NCBI GenBank assembly: GCA_017996175.1
Contig: JAGOHK010000035.1
Span: forward strand, 1-41,960
Source: Leptospiraceae bacterium
GTDB lineage: Bacteria > Spirochaetota > Leptospiria > Leptospirales > Leptospiraceae
Reading direction: 5' to 3'
DNA length: 41,960 bases
Both the position numbers and the translations under genes were made by a program. Each line of letters begins with the position of its first letter. Position 1 is the first letter of the stretch. Of the stretch, positions 1-9,235 are shown one piece after another. The notes beneath the pieces are model-generated. The model worked only from the letters and a program-made list of their open reading frames with translations, had not been told where the DNA came from and did not search any database.

Positions 1-318
1 TTAGAAATTGCAGGTAAGCGCGTTCAGGTAATTAAAGCCGATAAAGAAGAAGGAGGCGTTTTAGAATTCGGAACAGAGGTTGTTGCAGCGAGTGACGGTA
101 GCCTTGCTGCTCTGCTTGGAGCTTCTCCTGGTGCCTCAACGTCAGTCGCTATCATGATAGAGGTTATTGGAGATTGTTTCAAACGAAAAACCAGTAGTTC
201 AGAGTGGCAAACCAAACTTAAACAAATGATCCCTAGTTACGGTGAGTCTTTTATTCAAAATGAAGCGTTATGCGATAGAAGTCGAGCGCGAACGAAAGAA
301 ATTTTAAATTTGAAGTAA
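1..318 (+). CDS. mqo: Malate:quinone oxidoreductase, C-terminal fragment
   Basis: An open frame enters at base 1 and ends at TAA 316-318, giving about 105 residues of a C-terminus. The sequence resembles the end of membrane-associated, FAD-dependent malate:quinone oxidoreductase, which oxidises malate to oxaloacetate and reduces quinone. Supporting features are a glycine/serine-rich stretch ([12 protein letters not shown]), the following IEVIGDCF helix, and a tail with IPSYG and a closing [12 protein letters not shown] helix. The N-terminal FAD-binding part lies outside the window, so intactness cannot be judged. A lipoprotein gene follows 15 bp downstream on the same strand, but no functional link is evident. 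The family call rests on recognising the tail only. Confidence 0.8.
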   Translation, partial: LEIAGKRVQVIKADKEEGGVLEFGTEVVAASDGSLAALLGASPGASTSVAIMIEVIGDCFKRKTSSSEWQTKLKQMIPSYGESFIQNEALCDRSRARTKEILNLK

Positions 319-333
319 ATTTTGGAAAAGAAT

Positions 334-1221
334 ATGAATTACAAGATAATAACCTTAGTTTTGATAAGTCTGGTTTTGGGAAATTGCAAAAAGGGAACAA
401 GTAATTCTTCGGATGGTAATTCGAATCAAAATACTGGATCTAATCAATTTGTTCGAATTGTGATGGCAGAGGGTGGACTAAATATAAGGGAAACTCCTAT
501 GCTCGACGGAAAGATTTCTTTCCTAATTCCTAAGTATTCGCTCATTGAAGTTCTCGAAGAAGTGGGAGAAGAGTTGGAAGTTAAGGACAAAAAAGGAAAA
601 TGGACCAAAATTCAATTTGGGGATAAGTCTGGTTATGCGTTTGGAGGGTATTTGACTCGTGCAATATTAGAAGAGTCTAGAGAAAATCCAGTGGGTAATT
701 ATTATTATACGTTCTATTCTCTCCCGGACTACGGACAGACTGAACCGAGTGATTGTAGGGCAAATTATATGCAAGCAGGCTGTTTGGTCGTTGTTTATAA
801 AACAGGAACTCATCAGGTTGTAAACGCATTTACCGATACGCTGGTTCAAGAATGGTTTGACAAAAACCAATTAGCCGCTAGTTGGAGTATTGGAGATGCA
901 GGGTATAGCGGGCAGGGTGTTAGAGTTATAAATATTTTTTCGAAGGTAGAAACTGATATCTGGAATCAGGAATCGCAAGTTAAGATGGGTGAAGATGATG
1001 TTGCCGCACAGGAAAAAGAAAGTATTTGTTTGAAAACTTATTGTTTTGATCTTAAAAAAAATCCAGATTTGATTGGTCAAATTAAATCTACTACCGGTTT
1101 GAAATTTTATTCCGTCGGTACTTATGTAGAGAATAATAAGAGTTATTCTACCGAAATTCCGTTTGGAGAAAATAAATCTATTTTATTTATTCCTGAGAAA
1201 AATGTTGTGATTGAAAATTAG
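334..1221 (+). CDS. Lipoprotein with bacterial SH3 domain
   Basis: The ATG at 334 is preferred over the TTG at 322 because GGAAAAG (324-330) sits just upstream as a ribosome site and the signal peptide then begins MNYK. A hydrophobic segment ends in a relaxed spirochaetal lipobox (VLGNC) with the lipidated cysteine at about residue 18, followed by a Ser/Asn/Gly-rich linker. Residues of about 45-110 look like an SH3b domain: NIRETP, then VLEE, GKWTKIQ and SGYAFGGYL. These domains often bind cell-wall peptides or proteins. The C-terminal half is not recognised. It is an envelope lipoprotein of unknown role, 97 bp upstream of the giant STAND gene and on the same strand. Confidence 0.75.
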   Translation: MNYKIITLVLISLVLGNCKKGTSNSSDGNSNQNTGSNQFVRIVMAEGGLNIRETPMLDGKISFLIPKYSLIEVLEEVGEELEVKDKKGKWTKIQFGDKSGYAFGGYLTRAILEESRENPVGNYYYTFYSLPDYGQTEPSDCRANYMQAGCLVVVYKTGTHQVVNAFTDTLVQEWFDKNQLAASWSIGDAGYSGQGVRVINIFSKVETDIWNQESQVKMGEDDVAAQEKESICLKTYCFDLKKNPDLIGQIKSTTGLKFYSVGTYVENNKSYSTEIPFGENKSILFIPEKNVVIEN

Positions 1222-1317
1222 TCAAGAGGAGATGTTAGACTCCGTTTTGGAAAAGGGATAATTGATTTTTTAGTTTTAAATAAATTCCTGATTATGATGA
1301 GGTAATCCTTTAGTTTT

Positions 1318-4300
1318 TTGATTGTAAAATTTAGCAGTGAACGCGACGTATACCAAGAACGTGCGATTATGAGTAAAATTAAGAATATCGAAAAAATTCC
1401 AATTGAAGTAAGAGATATTGTGGAAGTAGGCTTAGGCTCCGCTCTCAAAAAAGGGACTCTGGGTAAAATGAATATTGATTTTGTCCAGATAGAAAATTCT
1501 CTATCTGGAGGAAAAACAGGTGCAGTAGTTTTAGTTGCTCGTTATGGTTCGACAACGCTCACCAACCAAGGTCAGGAAGCAACAACGTTTATCCGCGTAT
1601 TAAAAATTGCTAGCAAAGATATTTGCGAATCCGAAAATGAGGGTTATGTTAAAACTCGCGAGACGTTACTCGACATATTTAGCCAAATTGAATACTATAC
1701 AGAAGATGAATTTGAATACAACTCATTGAAGTATGGAATTCTTCTCTACCAGGACGTTGGTGCCATCGCAACTAGCGATTTAAAAGGTGTTGCTCGTTTT
1801 GTGACTGGAAAAGTTTTAGAGTCAGGAGAACTGAGTCCTGAAAAAATAGATAAGTTTGCTATGGATCTATCGCTTCTATTACAAAAAGAAGTTTTTCTGA
1901 GTTTGAAAAAAGGTCTGTATGGAAGTATCAAACGAAAAGATATAAACCTCTTTCGAATTTATGGGGACAAATTAAATTCTAATAAAGTGAAAAACGGTTT
2001 TGCTGACCTTCAAAAAATAGATCCGAGTATTCCCGATCTAGTAAAAGTTCTCGAATACTTCGATACAAATACTATATACCACGAAGTAAATTATGTCCAC
2101 GGTGATTTGAATGTAGAGAACGTTCTTGTTTGGGAGAATGAAAGAGGTTTTTTAAGTTGTAAACTAATTGACTTTGGAGAGGTAATGCCCAAAAAACGAG
2201 ATGGATTTACTCCTCTCTTTTGGGATTTATCCCGATTACTCGGTGAAATGATTTTAAACTTTGTAGAGGAGATTATCCTTCTCTCACTTGCGGAAGAGAA
2301 AGATCATGCTGATATTTCCCTGCAAAAGATAATTGAACAAATTCTAAATGAATTCTGGGAATCAATCCACTTTTATTTGAAAGGGAATGATATGTCTTTG
2401 GTAGCTAATAGTAAGTTGTCTCTCAGAATGCAATTTATTTCTAAAATTTATTTATCTACTTTGTTTGATTTCATGAATGAAGCCAAAAGCGGACTAAAAG
2501 ATTTGCGTCGTCCTGAAGTGATAAAGGACTATTTTTATTGCCAAATTCTTTTTCTTCTATTCTACACTAAATTTTCTAAAGAGGATATTTACAAAAGACT
2601 TTTTGCGGCAAAACTTGCTCTGAAATTGTTTGATTATGCAAAATCAGATGAAATGCAGCTACAGGCTATTATCCAATATTTAGAAAAATTTTATTTCGAT
2701 TTTTCATCTGTAAAGGTTTATAATAAAAAATCTCAGATCGGACCAGCCACAGGTGCTGTTTCTCCATTTATGGGTTTGTCGCATTTTCAAGAAAAAAATA
2801 AAGAATTCTTTTTTGGTCGAGAAAAATTTACCCAGGAACTTTTAAATGCAATTGAGTCAAAACCTATCATTGCGCTTGCGGGAGCATCTGGTAGCGGCAA
2901 ATCTTCAGTTGTCTATGCTGGTGTAATTCCTGAACTTAGAAAGCAAAACTATATTATTTTTAAATTTCGTCCAGGAGAAAATCCTTATTTTTCCGCCGTA
3001 CACGCATTATCCGAACCCGTAGGAGAAGAAACAGAATGGCGTGAACCCGCTGGAATAAGAGATATCGTTTCAGATATTTTAAAAAAATATCCGGATAATA
3101 AGTTATTCTTACTTGGCGATCAATTTGAAGAGTTATTTACAATTTGTAAAAACAAAACACAAAGGGAAGAATTAGGATCTGAATTAATAGATATTGCTAA
3201 AGAATTTAAAGATAGATTTCGATTTTTTATTACAATTCGGTCTGATTTTTGGACTAAACTTTTAGAGGACTCGGGATTTTCGTCGGTCATAGGAGATTCA
3301 GGAGAGCACACAAATTTAGGAGAGAGATTTTTCCTAAGTCCAATGACAATCGAAGAACTCCGTTCCACGATAGAAAAACCACTTGCGATTTCAAAACTCC
3401 AGATCCAAGATGGGTTATCCGATCTTATCCTCACTTCGATTGCAAAGGAGCCTGGTGGACTTCCACTTTTACAATTCTGTTTGGAAGAACTCTGGAAAAA
3501 ACAAGTTGATTATACTCTTAATTATAATGCCTATAAGGAGTTAGGTGAAGTTAAAGGTGCGTTAGCCACTTATGCAGAACATGTATTTAAAGACCTGACT
3601 AAATTAGAGCAAGAACAGGTGAGGAAAATTTTCCTACAATTGGTCAATCCGGGACAGGGCATGGAGGATACTCGCCGTATTGCGCTAGTGGATGATATTC
3701 TAGCTATCAATAGTGATTCGAATGACACTGATCAAATGAAAGATTTTATTCATTTCCTTGCTGATAAACGTTTAATTGTCACAGGCACAAATGAGGTAGA
3801 AAAACAAACACTAGAGATTGTACACGAAGCACTTATTCGAGAATGGGCAAGACTTAAGGAATGGATTGATGCTGACAGAGAGTTTCGAGTTTGGCAGGAA
3901 AAGGTGCGTTATGCGGTAGCTGAATGGGAAAGTGAAGGGCGTGATGATGGACTTTTACTGCATGGGAATAACTGTTTTGTTGCAGAAGAATGGATGTCGG
4001 AAAGAAAAAAGGATTTAGCTCAAAGAGAAATCGAATTCATAGAAAAAAGTAAAGAACTTAGGGAGAAAATTCTTAAGAAGGAAAAAAGAATTAGTCGAAT
4101 GATTACTTTTGGATCTTCGGCTGCCGCATTACTCGGATTAGCCCTTAGTTGGTTTTCTTACACACAAAAAAAAGATGCGGAGATAAATGAAACCAAAGCA
4201 GAGGCATTATTTATAGCGTCTAATTTTAAAGTTAAAAAGGATTATATGAATGGGTATTTTCAAATTTTAAAATCTGCGATCAATAGTCAGAATTTAGGAA

Positions 4301-7300
4301 AAAAATATTCCATTGCGAAGATAACTGTATTATCCACCATTTATAGCTATGTGTATAACACTGGCGAAATAGCAAGTCTATTGGGACATTATTCTTTTGT
4401 AAACAGCGCTAAATTTAGTCCTGATGGTAATACGATTGTGAGTGCTTCCGATGATAATACAATAAGAATTTGGGATGTGGCTACAGGAAAAAAAACGAAA
4501 ACACTATCTGGACATATTTCATTTGTTTGGAGTGTAAATTTTAGTCCCGATGGAAAATATATTGTAAGTGGTTCGGGGGATAAGACTATTAAACTCTGGG
4601 ATGTGGCTACAGGCAAAGAACTGAAAACTCTTTCTGGTCATAGTTCGACGGTGAGTAGTGTAGATTTTAGTCCTGATGGGAAATATATTGCCAGTGCTTC
4701 TTATGATCGAAAAATTAAACTTTGGGATGCGGCTACAGGCAAAGAGTTAAAAACTTTTTCAGGTCATAATTCTTCTGTCAACACAGTAGTTTTTAGTCCT
4801 GACGGTAAATATCTTGCTAGTGGGTCTTATGATCATACCGTTAAACTCTGGCATGTCGCGACTGGTCAAGAAATTAGAACTCTTCATTCTCATAATTCCT
4901 ATATTTGGTCGGTAAACTTTAGCTCGGATGGAAAATATCTTGTGAGTGCATCAGAGGATAACACCTTACAAGTCTGGAATGCAAGCACTGGTGGCGAGTT
5001 AAACACTTTATATGGTCATAACGCTTATGTATTGAGTGCAAGTTTTAGCCCTGACAGCAAAACTATTGCCAGTGGATCAGGAGATAAGAGTATTAAATTA
5101 TGGGATGCGGCTACAGGCAAAGAACTCAAAACCTTTTATGGGCATAATTCTTCTGTGAACACGGTAAGTTTTAGCCCGGATGGAAAATACTTGGTGAGTG
5201 GTTCTCCCGATAAATCTATTAAACTTTGGGAAGTGCCAATGGGAGATCTCGGACCTATAGAGAAAGAGGTAAGAACTTTTTACGGGCATACTGAGCCAGT
5301 TTGGGAAGTAAGCAGCAGTCCAGATGGAAAATACATTGCTTCTAGTTCTTCTGATAAAACTATTAAACTCTGGGAAATTTCTTCCGGCAAAGATGTAAAA
5401 ACTTTTTCTGGTCATAACTCTTTTGTTATGAGTATAAGTTTTAGTCCAAACGGGATGTTTCTCGCAAGTGGATCTGCGGATAATACTGTTAAGCTCTGGG
5501 ATGTGGCTAAGGGTAAAGAAGTAAGGACTTTTTATGGTCATAGCTCATCTATCTGGAGTATAAGTTTTAGCCCTGATGGGAATTACATTGCAAGTGGTTC
5601 GGGGGATAAGACTATTAAACTCTGGGATGTGGTTACAGGCAAAGAATTGAAAACATTTTCCGGTCATACAAAATCGGTCGATGGTGTAAGCTTTAGTCCG
5701 AACGGAAAATACCTGGCAAGTGCTTCTTACGATAAGACTATAAAACTTTGGGATGTGGATACGGGCAAAGAACTTAAAACTTTTTTCGGACATAGTTCTT
5801 TTGTGAGCGTCGTTGCCTTTAGCCCTGATGGAAAATACATTGCGAGTGGCTCTTATGATAATACTATAAAACTTTGGGATGTAAAATCTGGTAAAGAGGA
5901 AAGAAATTTTTCAGGTCATAGCTCTTTTGTGAATAATTTAAGTTTTTCTCCCGATGGAAAATTTATTGCGAGTGCTTCCGAGGATAAGACGATTAAACTT
6001 TGGGATGTGGAAACAGGAAAGGAAGTTAAAACACTTTCAGGTCATCTTAAATCTGTCGATAGTGTTATTTTTAGCCCAGATGGTCAGCTTGTTATTAGTG
6101 CATCTCCTGACAATACTGTAAAACTCTGGGATATGGAAATACAGGCATTACTCCCAACTGCCTGCGATGATATGGCAATGCAAATGGATCATTGGTCGAG
6201 CATCAAAAATCCACCATTTCCTTTGGAGGAAATTGAATTTGTAAAAAAAGAATGTAGCAAAATCAAAAAAGAAAAACCGTTTGTTAAATATGAGGAAAAT
6301 GAGAATTATGCGTATAAAACCGCAAAAGAAGAGTTAGCCGTATTCTTTTTCAATTTAGGAAAAGAGAAAGAAGCATTTGCATTGACAGAGCAAAAAGAAT
6401 TTCTTTACTTACAACGAGCGAGAACGGGAACAGGAGAAAAACAAATTGCTGATTTCAAAGAAGCACTTTTGATTAATCCTGAATTTCTTTTGGCTAAGGA
6501 TGAGTTGTCTCAAATTTATTTCAACGCAGGGAAATATGAAGAAGCATTAGCTCTCCAGAAAAATAAAGAGTATCTGTATCTTTACCGTGCTCGGAAATTT
6601 TTAAAAGATGCTCAGAGTGAGTTGGAGACGGATGAAAAAAGAAAGGTTAGTATAGAAAATGCCAAAAAGGATTACGAGGAAGCATTGAAAATAAATCCCA
6701 AATTTCAACCGGCTATTTCTGATTTGTCTGCCATTTACTTAGAAGAGGGACATGAAAGTCATAAAAAAGGAAATTATGAAGAGGCAATTTTAGATTATCA
6801 AAAATCTCTTTCCATAGATCCTGAAAATGTAAAAGCAATGTATCGGTGGGGAATTGCAAATCACCGTTTAGGGAAAACTAAAGAAGCAATTGTTCAATTC
6901 AAAAAAGCATTAAAAATTTATGCAAATGATGCGAGTGCATTTGTAAGTCTTGGATTTGCACAACTTGATTTAGGAGAAGAGCACGATGCAATAGAAAACT
7001 TTGAGCAGGCAATAGAGATTAACCCCCAAAATGGTCCTGCATTTTTAGGTTGGGCAATGGCTTTATCTGGTTTAGGCAAACAAGATGAAGCTACCACAAA
7101 ATATATTCGTGCAAGGGTAAATGCTCCTGAAGATGAAGAGTTTTTAGATTGGGCTGCTCGTCGATTACTGAAGAAAGAAAAGGCAAATGAATACGAGATT
7201 AACGAAGCACTTGAATATTCTAAGAGAAGTAATGATTTAGAGGCGGATAATCCGAAGTATCTGGACACTCTTGCTGAGGCATATTTATTGTCAGGAGATA

Positions 7301-7413
7301 AGGATAAAGCAAAGGAAATTAATGACAAAGCTAAAATACTCGCTCAAAAATTGAAAAGCTCTGAATTATTAAAAACAATCTTAGATCGGGAAAATAAGAT
7401 CAGCGCGAAATGA
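1318..7413 (+). CDS. Kinase-like / nSTAND NTPase / WD40 / TPR giant protein
   Basis: This is a 2031-residue multidomain protein. (1) Residues about 60-330 form a protein-kinase or aminoglycoside-phosphotransferase-like domain with K96 in VLKI, HGDLNVEN at 261-268 (D263, N268) and DFG at 285-287, so the catalytic residues appear intact. (2) Residues about 480-900 match STAND NTPases of the nSTAND1 type: FFFGRE, Walker A GASGSGKSS (K528), Walker B LLGDQFEEL (D601), ITIRSDFW, PGGLPLLQFCLEELW and HEALIREW. (3) One membrane helix lies at about 928-950, after a KKEKR patch. (4) Fourteen WD40 repeats (about 1016-1607) would make two seven-bladed propellers. (5) TPRs occupy about 1660-2020. In STAND proteins the repeats sense a ligand and the NTPase switches an effector domain. 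The start is uncertain: TTG 1318 lies 14 bp after GAGGT, and ATG 1369 is possible. The substrate is unknown. Confidence 0.88.
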   Translation: MIVKFSSERDVYQERAIMSKIKNIEKIPIEVRDIVEVGLGSALKKGTLGKMNIDFVQIENSLSGGKTGAVVLVARYGSTTLTNQGQEATTFIRVLKIASKDICESENEGYVKTRETLLDIFSQIEYYTEDEFEYNSLKYGILLYQDVGAIATSDLKGVARFVTGKVLESGELSPEKIDKFAMDLSLLLQKEVFLSLKKGLYGSIKRKDINLFRIYGDKLNSNKVKNGFADLQKIDPSIPDLVKVLEYFDTNTIYHEVNYVHGDLNVENVLVWENERGFLSCKLIDFGEVMPKKRDGFTPLFWDLSRLLGEMILNFVEEIILLSLAEEKDHADISLQKIIEQILNEFWESIHFYLKGNDMSLVANSKLSLRMQFISKIYLSTLFDFMNEAKSGLKDLRRPEVIKDYFYCQILFLLFYTKFSKEDIYKRLFAAKLALKLFDYAKSDEMQLQAIIQYLEKFYFDFSSVKVYNKKSQIGPATGAVSPFMGLSHFQEKNKEFFFGREKFTQELLNAIESKPIIALAGASGSGKSSVVYAGVIPELRKQNYIIFKFRPGENPYFSAVHALSEPVGEETEWREPAGIRDIVSDILKKYPDNKLFLLGDQFEELFTICKNKTQREELGSELIDIAKEFKDRFRFFITIRSDFWTKLLEDSGFSSVIGDSGEHTNLGERFFLSPMTIEELRSTIEKPLAISKLQIQDGLSDLILTSIAKEPGGLPLLQFCLEELWKKQVDYTLNYNAYKELGEVKGALATYAEHVFKDLTKLEQEQVRKIFLQLVNPGQGMEDTRRIALVDDILAINSDSNDTDQMKDFIHFLADKRLIVTGTNEVEKQTLEIVHEALIREWARLKEWIDADREFRVWQEKVRYAVAEWESEGRDDGLLLHGNNCFVAEEWMSERKKDLAQREIEFIEKSKELREKILKKEKRISRMITFGSSAAALLGLALSWFSYTQKKDAEINETKAEALFIASNFKVKKDYMNGYFQILKSAINSQNLGKKYSIAKITVLSTIYSYVYNTGEIASLLGHYSFVNSAKFSPDGNTIVSASDDNTIRIWDVATGKKTKTLSGHISFVWSVNFSPDGKYIVSGSGDKTIKLWDVATGKELKTLSGHSSTVSSVDFSPDGKYIASASYDRKIKLWDAATGKELKTFSGHNSSVNTVVFSPDGKYLASGSYDHTVKLWHVATGQEIRTLHSHNSYIWSVNFSSDGKYLVSASEDNTLQVWNASTGGELNTLYGHNAYVLSASFSPDSKTIASGSGDKSIKLWDAATGKELKTFYGHNSSVNTVSFSPDGKYLVSGSPDKSIKLWEVPMGDLGPIEKEVRTFYGHTEPVWEVSSSPDGKYIASSSSDKTIKLWEISSGKDVKTFSGHNSFVMSISFSPNGMFLASGSADNTVKLWDVAKGKEVRTFYGHSSSIWSISFSPDGNYIASGSGDKTIKLWDVVTGKELKTFSGHTKSVDGVSFSPNGKYLASASYDKTIKLWDVDTGKELKTFFGHSSFVSVVAFSPDGKYIASGSYDNTIKLWDVKSGKEERNFSGHSSFVNNLSFSPDGKFIASASEDKTIKLWDVETGKEVKTLSGHLKSVDSVIFSPDGQLVISASPDNTVKLWDMEIQALLPTACDDMAMQMDHWSSIKNPPFPLEEIEFVKKECSKIKKEKPFVKYEENENYAYKTAKEELAVFFFNLGKEKEAFALTEQKEFLYLQRARTGTGEKQIADFKEALLINPEFLLAKDELSQIYFNAGKYEEALALQKNKEYLYLYRARKFLKDAQSELETDEKRKVSIENAKKDYEEALKINPKFQPAISDLSAIYLEEGHESHKKGNYEEAILDYQKSLSIDPENVKAMYRWGIANHRLGKTKEAIVQFKKALKIYANDASAFVSLGFAQLDLGEEHDAIENFEQAIEINPQNGPAFLGWAMALSGLGKQDEATTKYIRARVNAPEDEEFLDWAARRLLKKEKANEYEINEALEYSKRSNDLEADNPKYLDTLAEAYLLSGDKDKAKEINDKAKILAQKLKSSELLKTILDRENKISAK
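4378..6138 (+). repeat. Fourteen tandem WD40-coding repeats
   Basis: A unit of roughly 126 bp, coding for GH-(about 11)-FSPDGKY-(I/L)-SGS-D-TIKLWDV-TGKE, recurs fourteen times inside the STAND gene. Unit 7 carries a short insertion between the WD-like motif and the next GH. Some units are almost identical as DNA: 4567-4620 and 5593-5646 match at 53 of 54 bases. That exceeds what protein constraint needs and points to recent unit duplication or gene conversion. Fourteen is twice seven, as expected for two closed propellers. Confidence 0.9.
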
Positions 7414-7505
7414 AAGAAGGATTTTGTTTGATTTTTCTAATAAAAATAGCAAATTTTGTGTAAAAAGTAGTCGATATTAAATTGGATAATACCAAGATAT
7501 TAAAA

Positions 7506-7946
7506 ATGGATATGGAAAATAAAAATTTACCTCTACAAGAAGTAGTGATTATCATTATTGAGAAGGAGAACAAATTTTTGTTCCAGAAAAATCCCAAATG
7601 GCATGATCTATCCTTTATCGGTGGGAAAGTAGACCCGCCCGACAAATCTCCATTAGATGCTGCTTATCGCGAGTGCGGTGAAGAGCTTGCAATACAAAGA
7701 GATATAGATTATGTTTTAGAGCCATTAGAGCCCAACCTAATACAAGAAGAAAAACTCAGTAAACGAACAGGCAAGGTAACTCTGTATAAATTCTATCTTT
7801 TTAAAATGATTATCAAACGAGATATTTCTGAGCAGCTTGATACAGAAGAAAATGTCTGGCTAAAGAAAGAAGAAATTAATAATCCATCTTCTAATATACA
7901 CTTGAGTGAAATCGTTCAAAGTATTTTCCCAATTTTAGATTTATAG
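7506..7946 (+). CDS. Divergent Nudix hydrolase-like protein
   Basis: The product is about 146 residues. A strand (EVVIIIIEKENKFLFQ) precedes SFIGGKVDPPD and AAYRECGEEL, the expected order for a Nudix fold, which hydrolyses nucleoside diphosphates linked to another group. The Nudix box is imperfect. Counting from the glycine, an aspartate replaces the first conserved glutamate, there is one extra residue before RE, and the glycine near the end is alanine. RE and EE, which bind the metal, are present. The gene lies about 70-90 bp after the STAND gene and about 50 bp before the next membrane-protein gene, so co-transcription is plausible. TTG 7482, ATG 7506 and ATG 7512 are all possible starts, none with a strong ribosome site. 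Confidence 0.72.
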   Translation: MDMENKNLPLQEVVIIIIEKENKFLFQKNPKWHDLSFIGGKVDPPDKSPLDAAYRECGEELAIQRDIDYVLEPLEPNLIQEEKLSKRTGKVTLYKFYLFKMIIKRDISEQLDTEENVWLKKEEINNPSSNIHLSEIVQSIFPILDL

Positions 7947-7995
7947 AGTTAAATTTTTTTCTAATTAAAATCAATATTATCCGCTGGAGCAAAAA

Positions 7996-9228
7996 ATGGA
8001 AGAACCACAAAAACTTACTCCCAAAGAAGATCAAAATTATTTTCAGAAGTTGGTAAGTTTCTTATCAAAAATACTTCCAGCTAGCAAATCGGAAAAAGAT
8101 AGCAAAGAAAGTTACATGAAAGTGTATGAGAAACAATCCACGGAGAAAACGGTTCGTGGAACACAACTTATGCTTCAGTATGTAGCTAGCAAGGGAATCA
8201 AAACCTCTCCTGAGATAATGAATACGCTGACTTATTCCAAAGAAAAAATTGAAGCAGGTAAAAAGTTAAAAGCGAAAGAAGAAGCCAAGTTTTGGACTGC
8301 ATACTCTGAATTATCCGCTCAAATCCAACCCGTAACTGTAAAAAGTTTAAAATGCATTCGAGAAGAATTTGGAGTATATTCAGGGATTTTTAAAAAGAAA
8401 AAAATTTCTTATGCAGAGAGAATCCAAGGATTTTACAGAAGAACTGGAATTGGAGTTCTTATATTAGTTTTATTTACGCAGGTATTTTGGTTATGGCAAA
8501 ATTATCTTTTGAAAGAAGCGAATGAGAATAGTAAAAAATTAAAAATTGCTTATTCTACACTACACACCCTAAAAAATTATGGAACGAAAGATACCGAAAA
8601 AGAATACCAAGTAACGGTAGAAAAAATGGAGTTGGAAAAAAAACTAAGTATTCAAAAGAAAAATTTAATAAGTTACACTAGTCCAATTTCGGTTATCTGT
8701 TATCCGTTCCAATTACTTGGATTAAATTGGTGTGGGATCAAAGAAGAACCATCGGATCAAAGTAAGGAAAGAAAAGCGGATAATTTAGATAATCCTGAAT
8801 CTTCTGCTGAGTATAAAGAACTATTTGATGAAGAGTATATAAAAAATGTACAGGAATTAACTTTTTCCGTTGAAATTTTAACTCTGTATTTACTGCCTCT
8901 CGCTTATGGGTTACTTGGCTCTTGTACTTATATACTTCGTGTGATTGCACTAGAAATTGAAAGACAGATTTATGTTCGAGAGCATGATATTCAGTATGCG
9001 CTACGCACACTTCTTGGAACTTTTGCTGGTTTTGTAATTGGTTGGTTTATTTCGAGTGATGCGGAAATTAGTACCGGATTTTCTCCGACTAAACTGTCCC
9101 CTTTTGCAATCGCATTTCTCGCTGGTTACAGCGTTGAACTCTTGTTTACCGTTCTAGATAAAATTGTTGCTGTTTATTCAGGAACTGAAAAGAAAAAAGT
9201 AGAAGAAGTGGTTGAACCAAAAGAATAA
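7996..9228 (+). CDS. Unknown coiled-coil membrane protein
   Basis: The start ATG follows GGAG at about 10 bp. The 410-residue protein has a soluble charged N-terminal region (about 1-148), one membrane helix (about 150-171), a Lys/Glu-rich coiled-coil-like segment (about 172-230), a loop with two cysteines, and three further helices (about 293-315, 337-352, 368-392) before a charged tail. No enzyme motif was recognised. The N-terminal region contains a helix with FWTAYSELSAQIQPVTVKSL, which may be a useful search seed. Its position behind the STAND and Nudix genes on the same strand suggests, but does not prove, that it is their membrane partner. The family is unknown. Confidence 0.7.
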   Translation: MEEPQKLTPKEDQNYFQKLVSFLSKILPASKSEKDSKESYMKVYEKQSTEKTVRGTQLMLQYVASKGIKTSPEIMNTLTYSKEKIEAGKKLKAKEEAKFWTAYSELSAQIQPVTVKSLKCIREEFGVYSGIFKKKKISYAERIQGFYRRTGIGVLILVLFTQVFWLWQNYLLKEANENSKKLKIAYSTLHTLKNYGTKDTEKEYQVTVEKMELEKKLSIQKKNLISYTSPISVICYPFQLLGLNWCGIKEEPSDQSKERKADNLDNPESSAEYKELFDEEYIKNVQELTFSVEILTLYLLPLAYGLLGSCTYILRVIALEIERQIYVREHDIQYALRTLLGTFAGFVIGWFISSDAEISTGFSPTKLSPFAIAFLAGYSVELLFTVLDKIVAVYSGTEKKKVEEVVEPKE

Positions 9229-9235
9229 TCTATAT

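Noticed and set aside
5098..5793. Open frames on the minus strand opposite the WD40 region.
   Set aside because: They are shadows created by the repeated coding sequence and have no ribosome site or recognisable protein.
4378..6138. Regularly spaced repeats of about 126 bp, at first suggestive of a tandem or CRISPR-like array.
   Set aside because: They lie in one open frame and translate as WD40 repeats; spacing and unit length are too long for CRISPR and there are no unique spacers.
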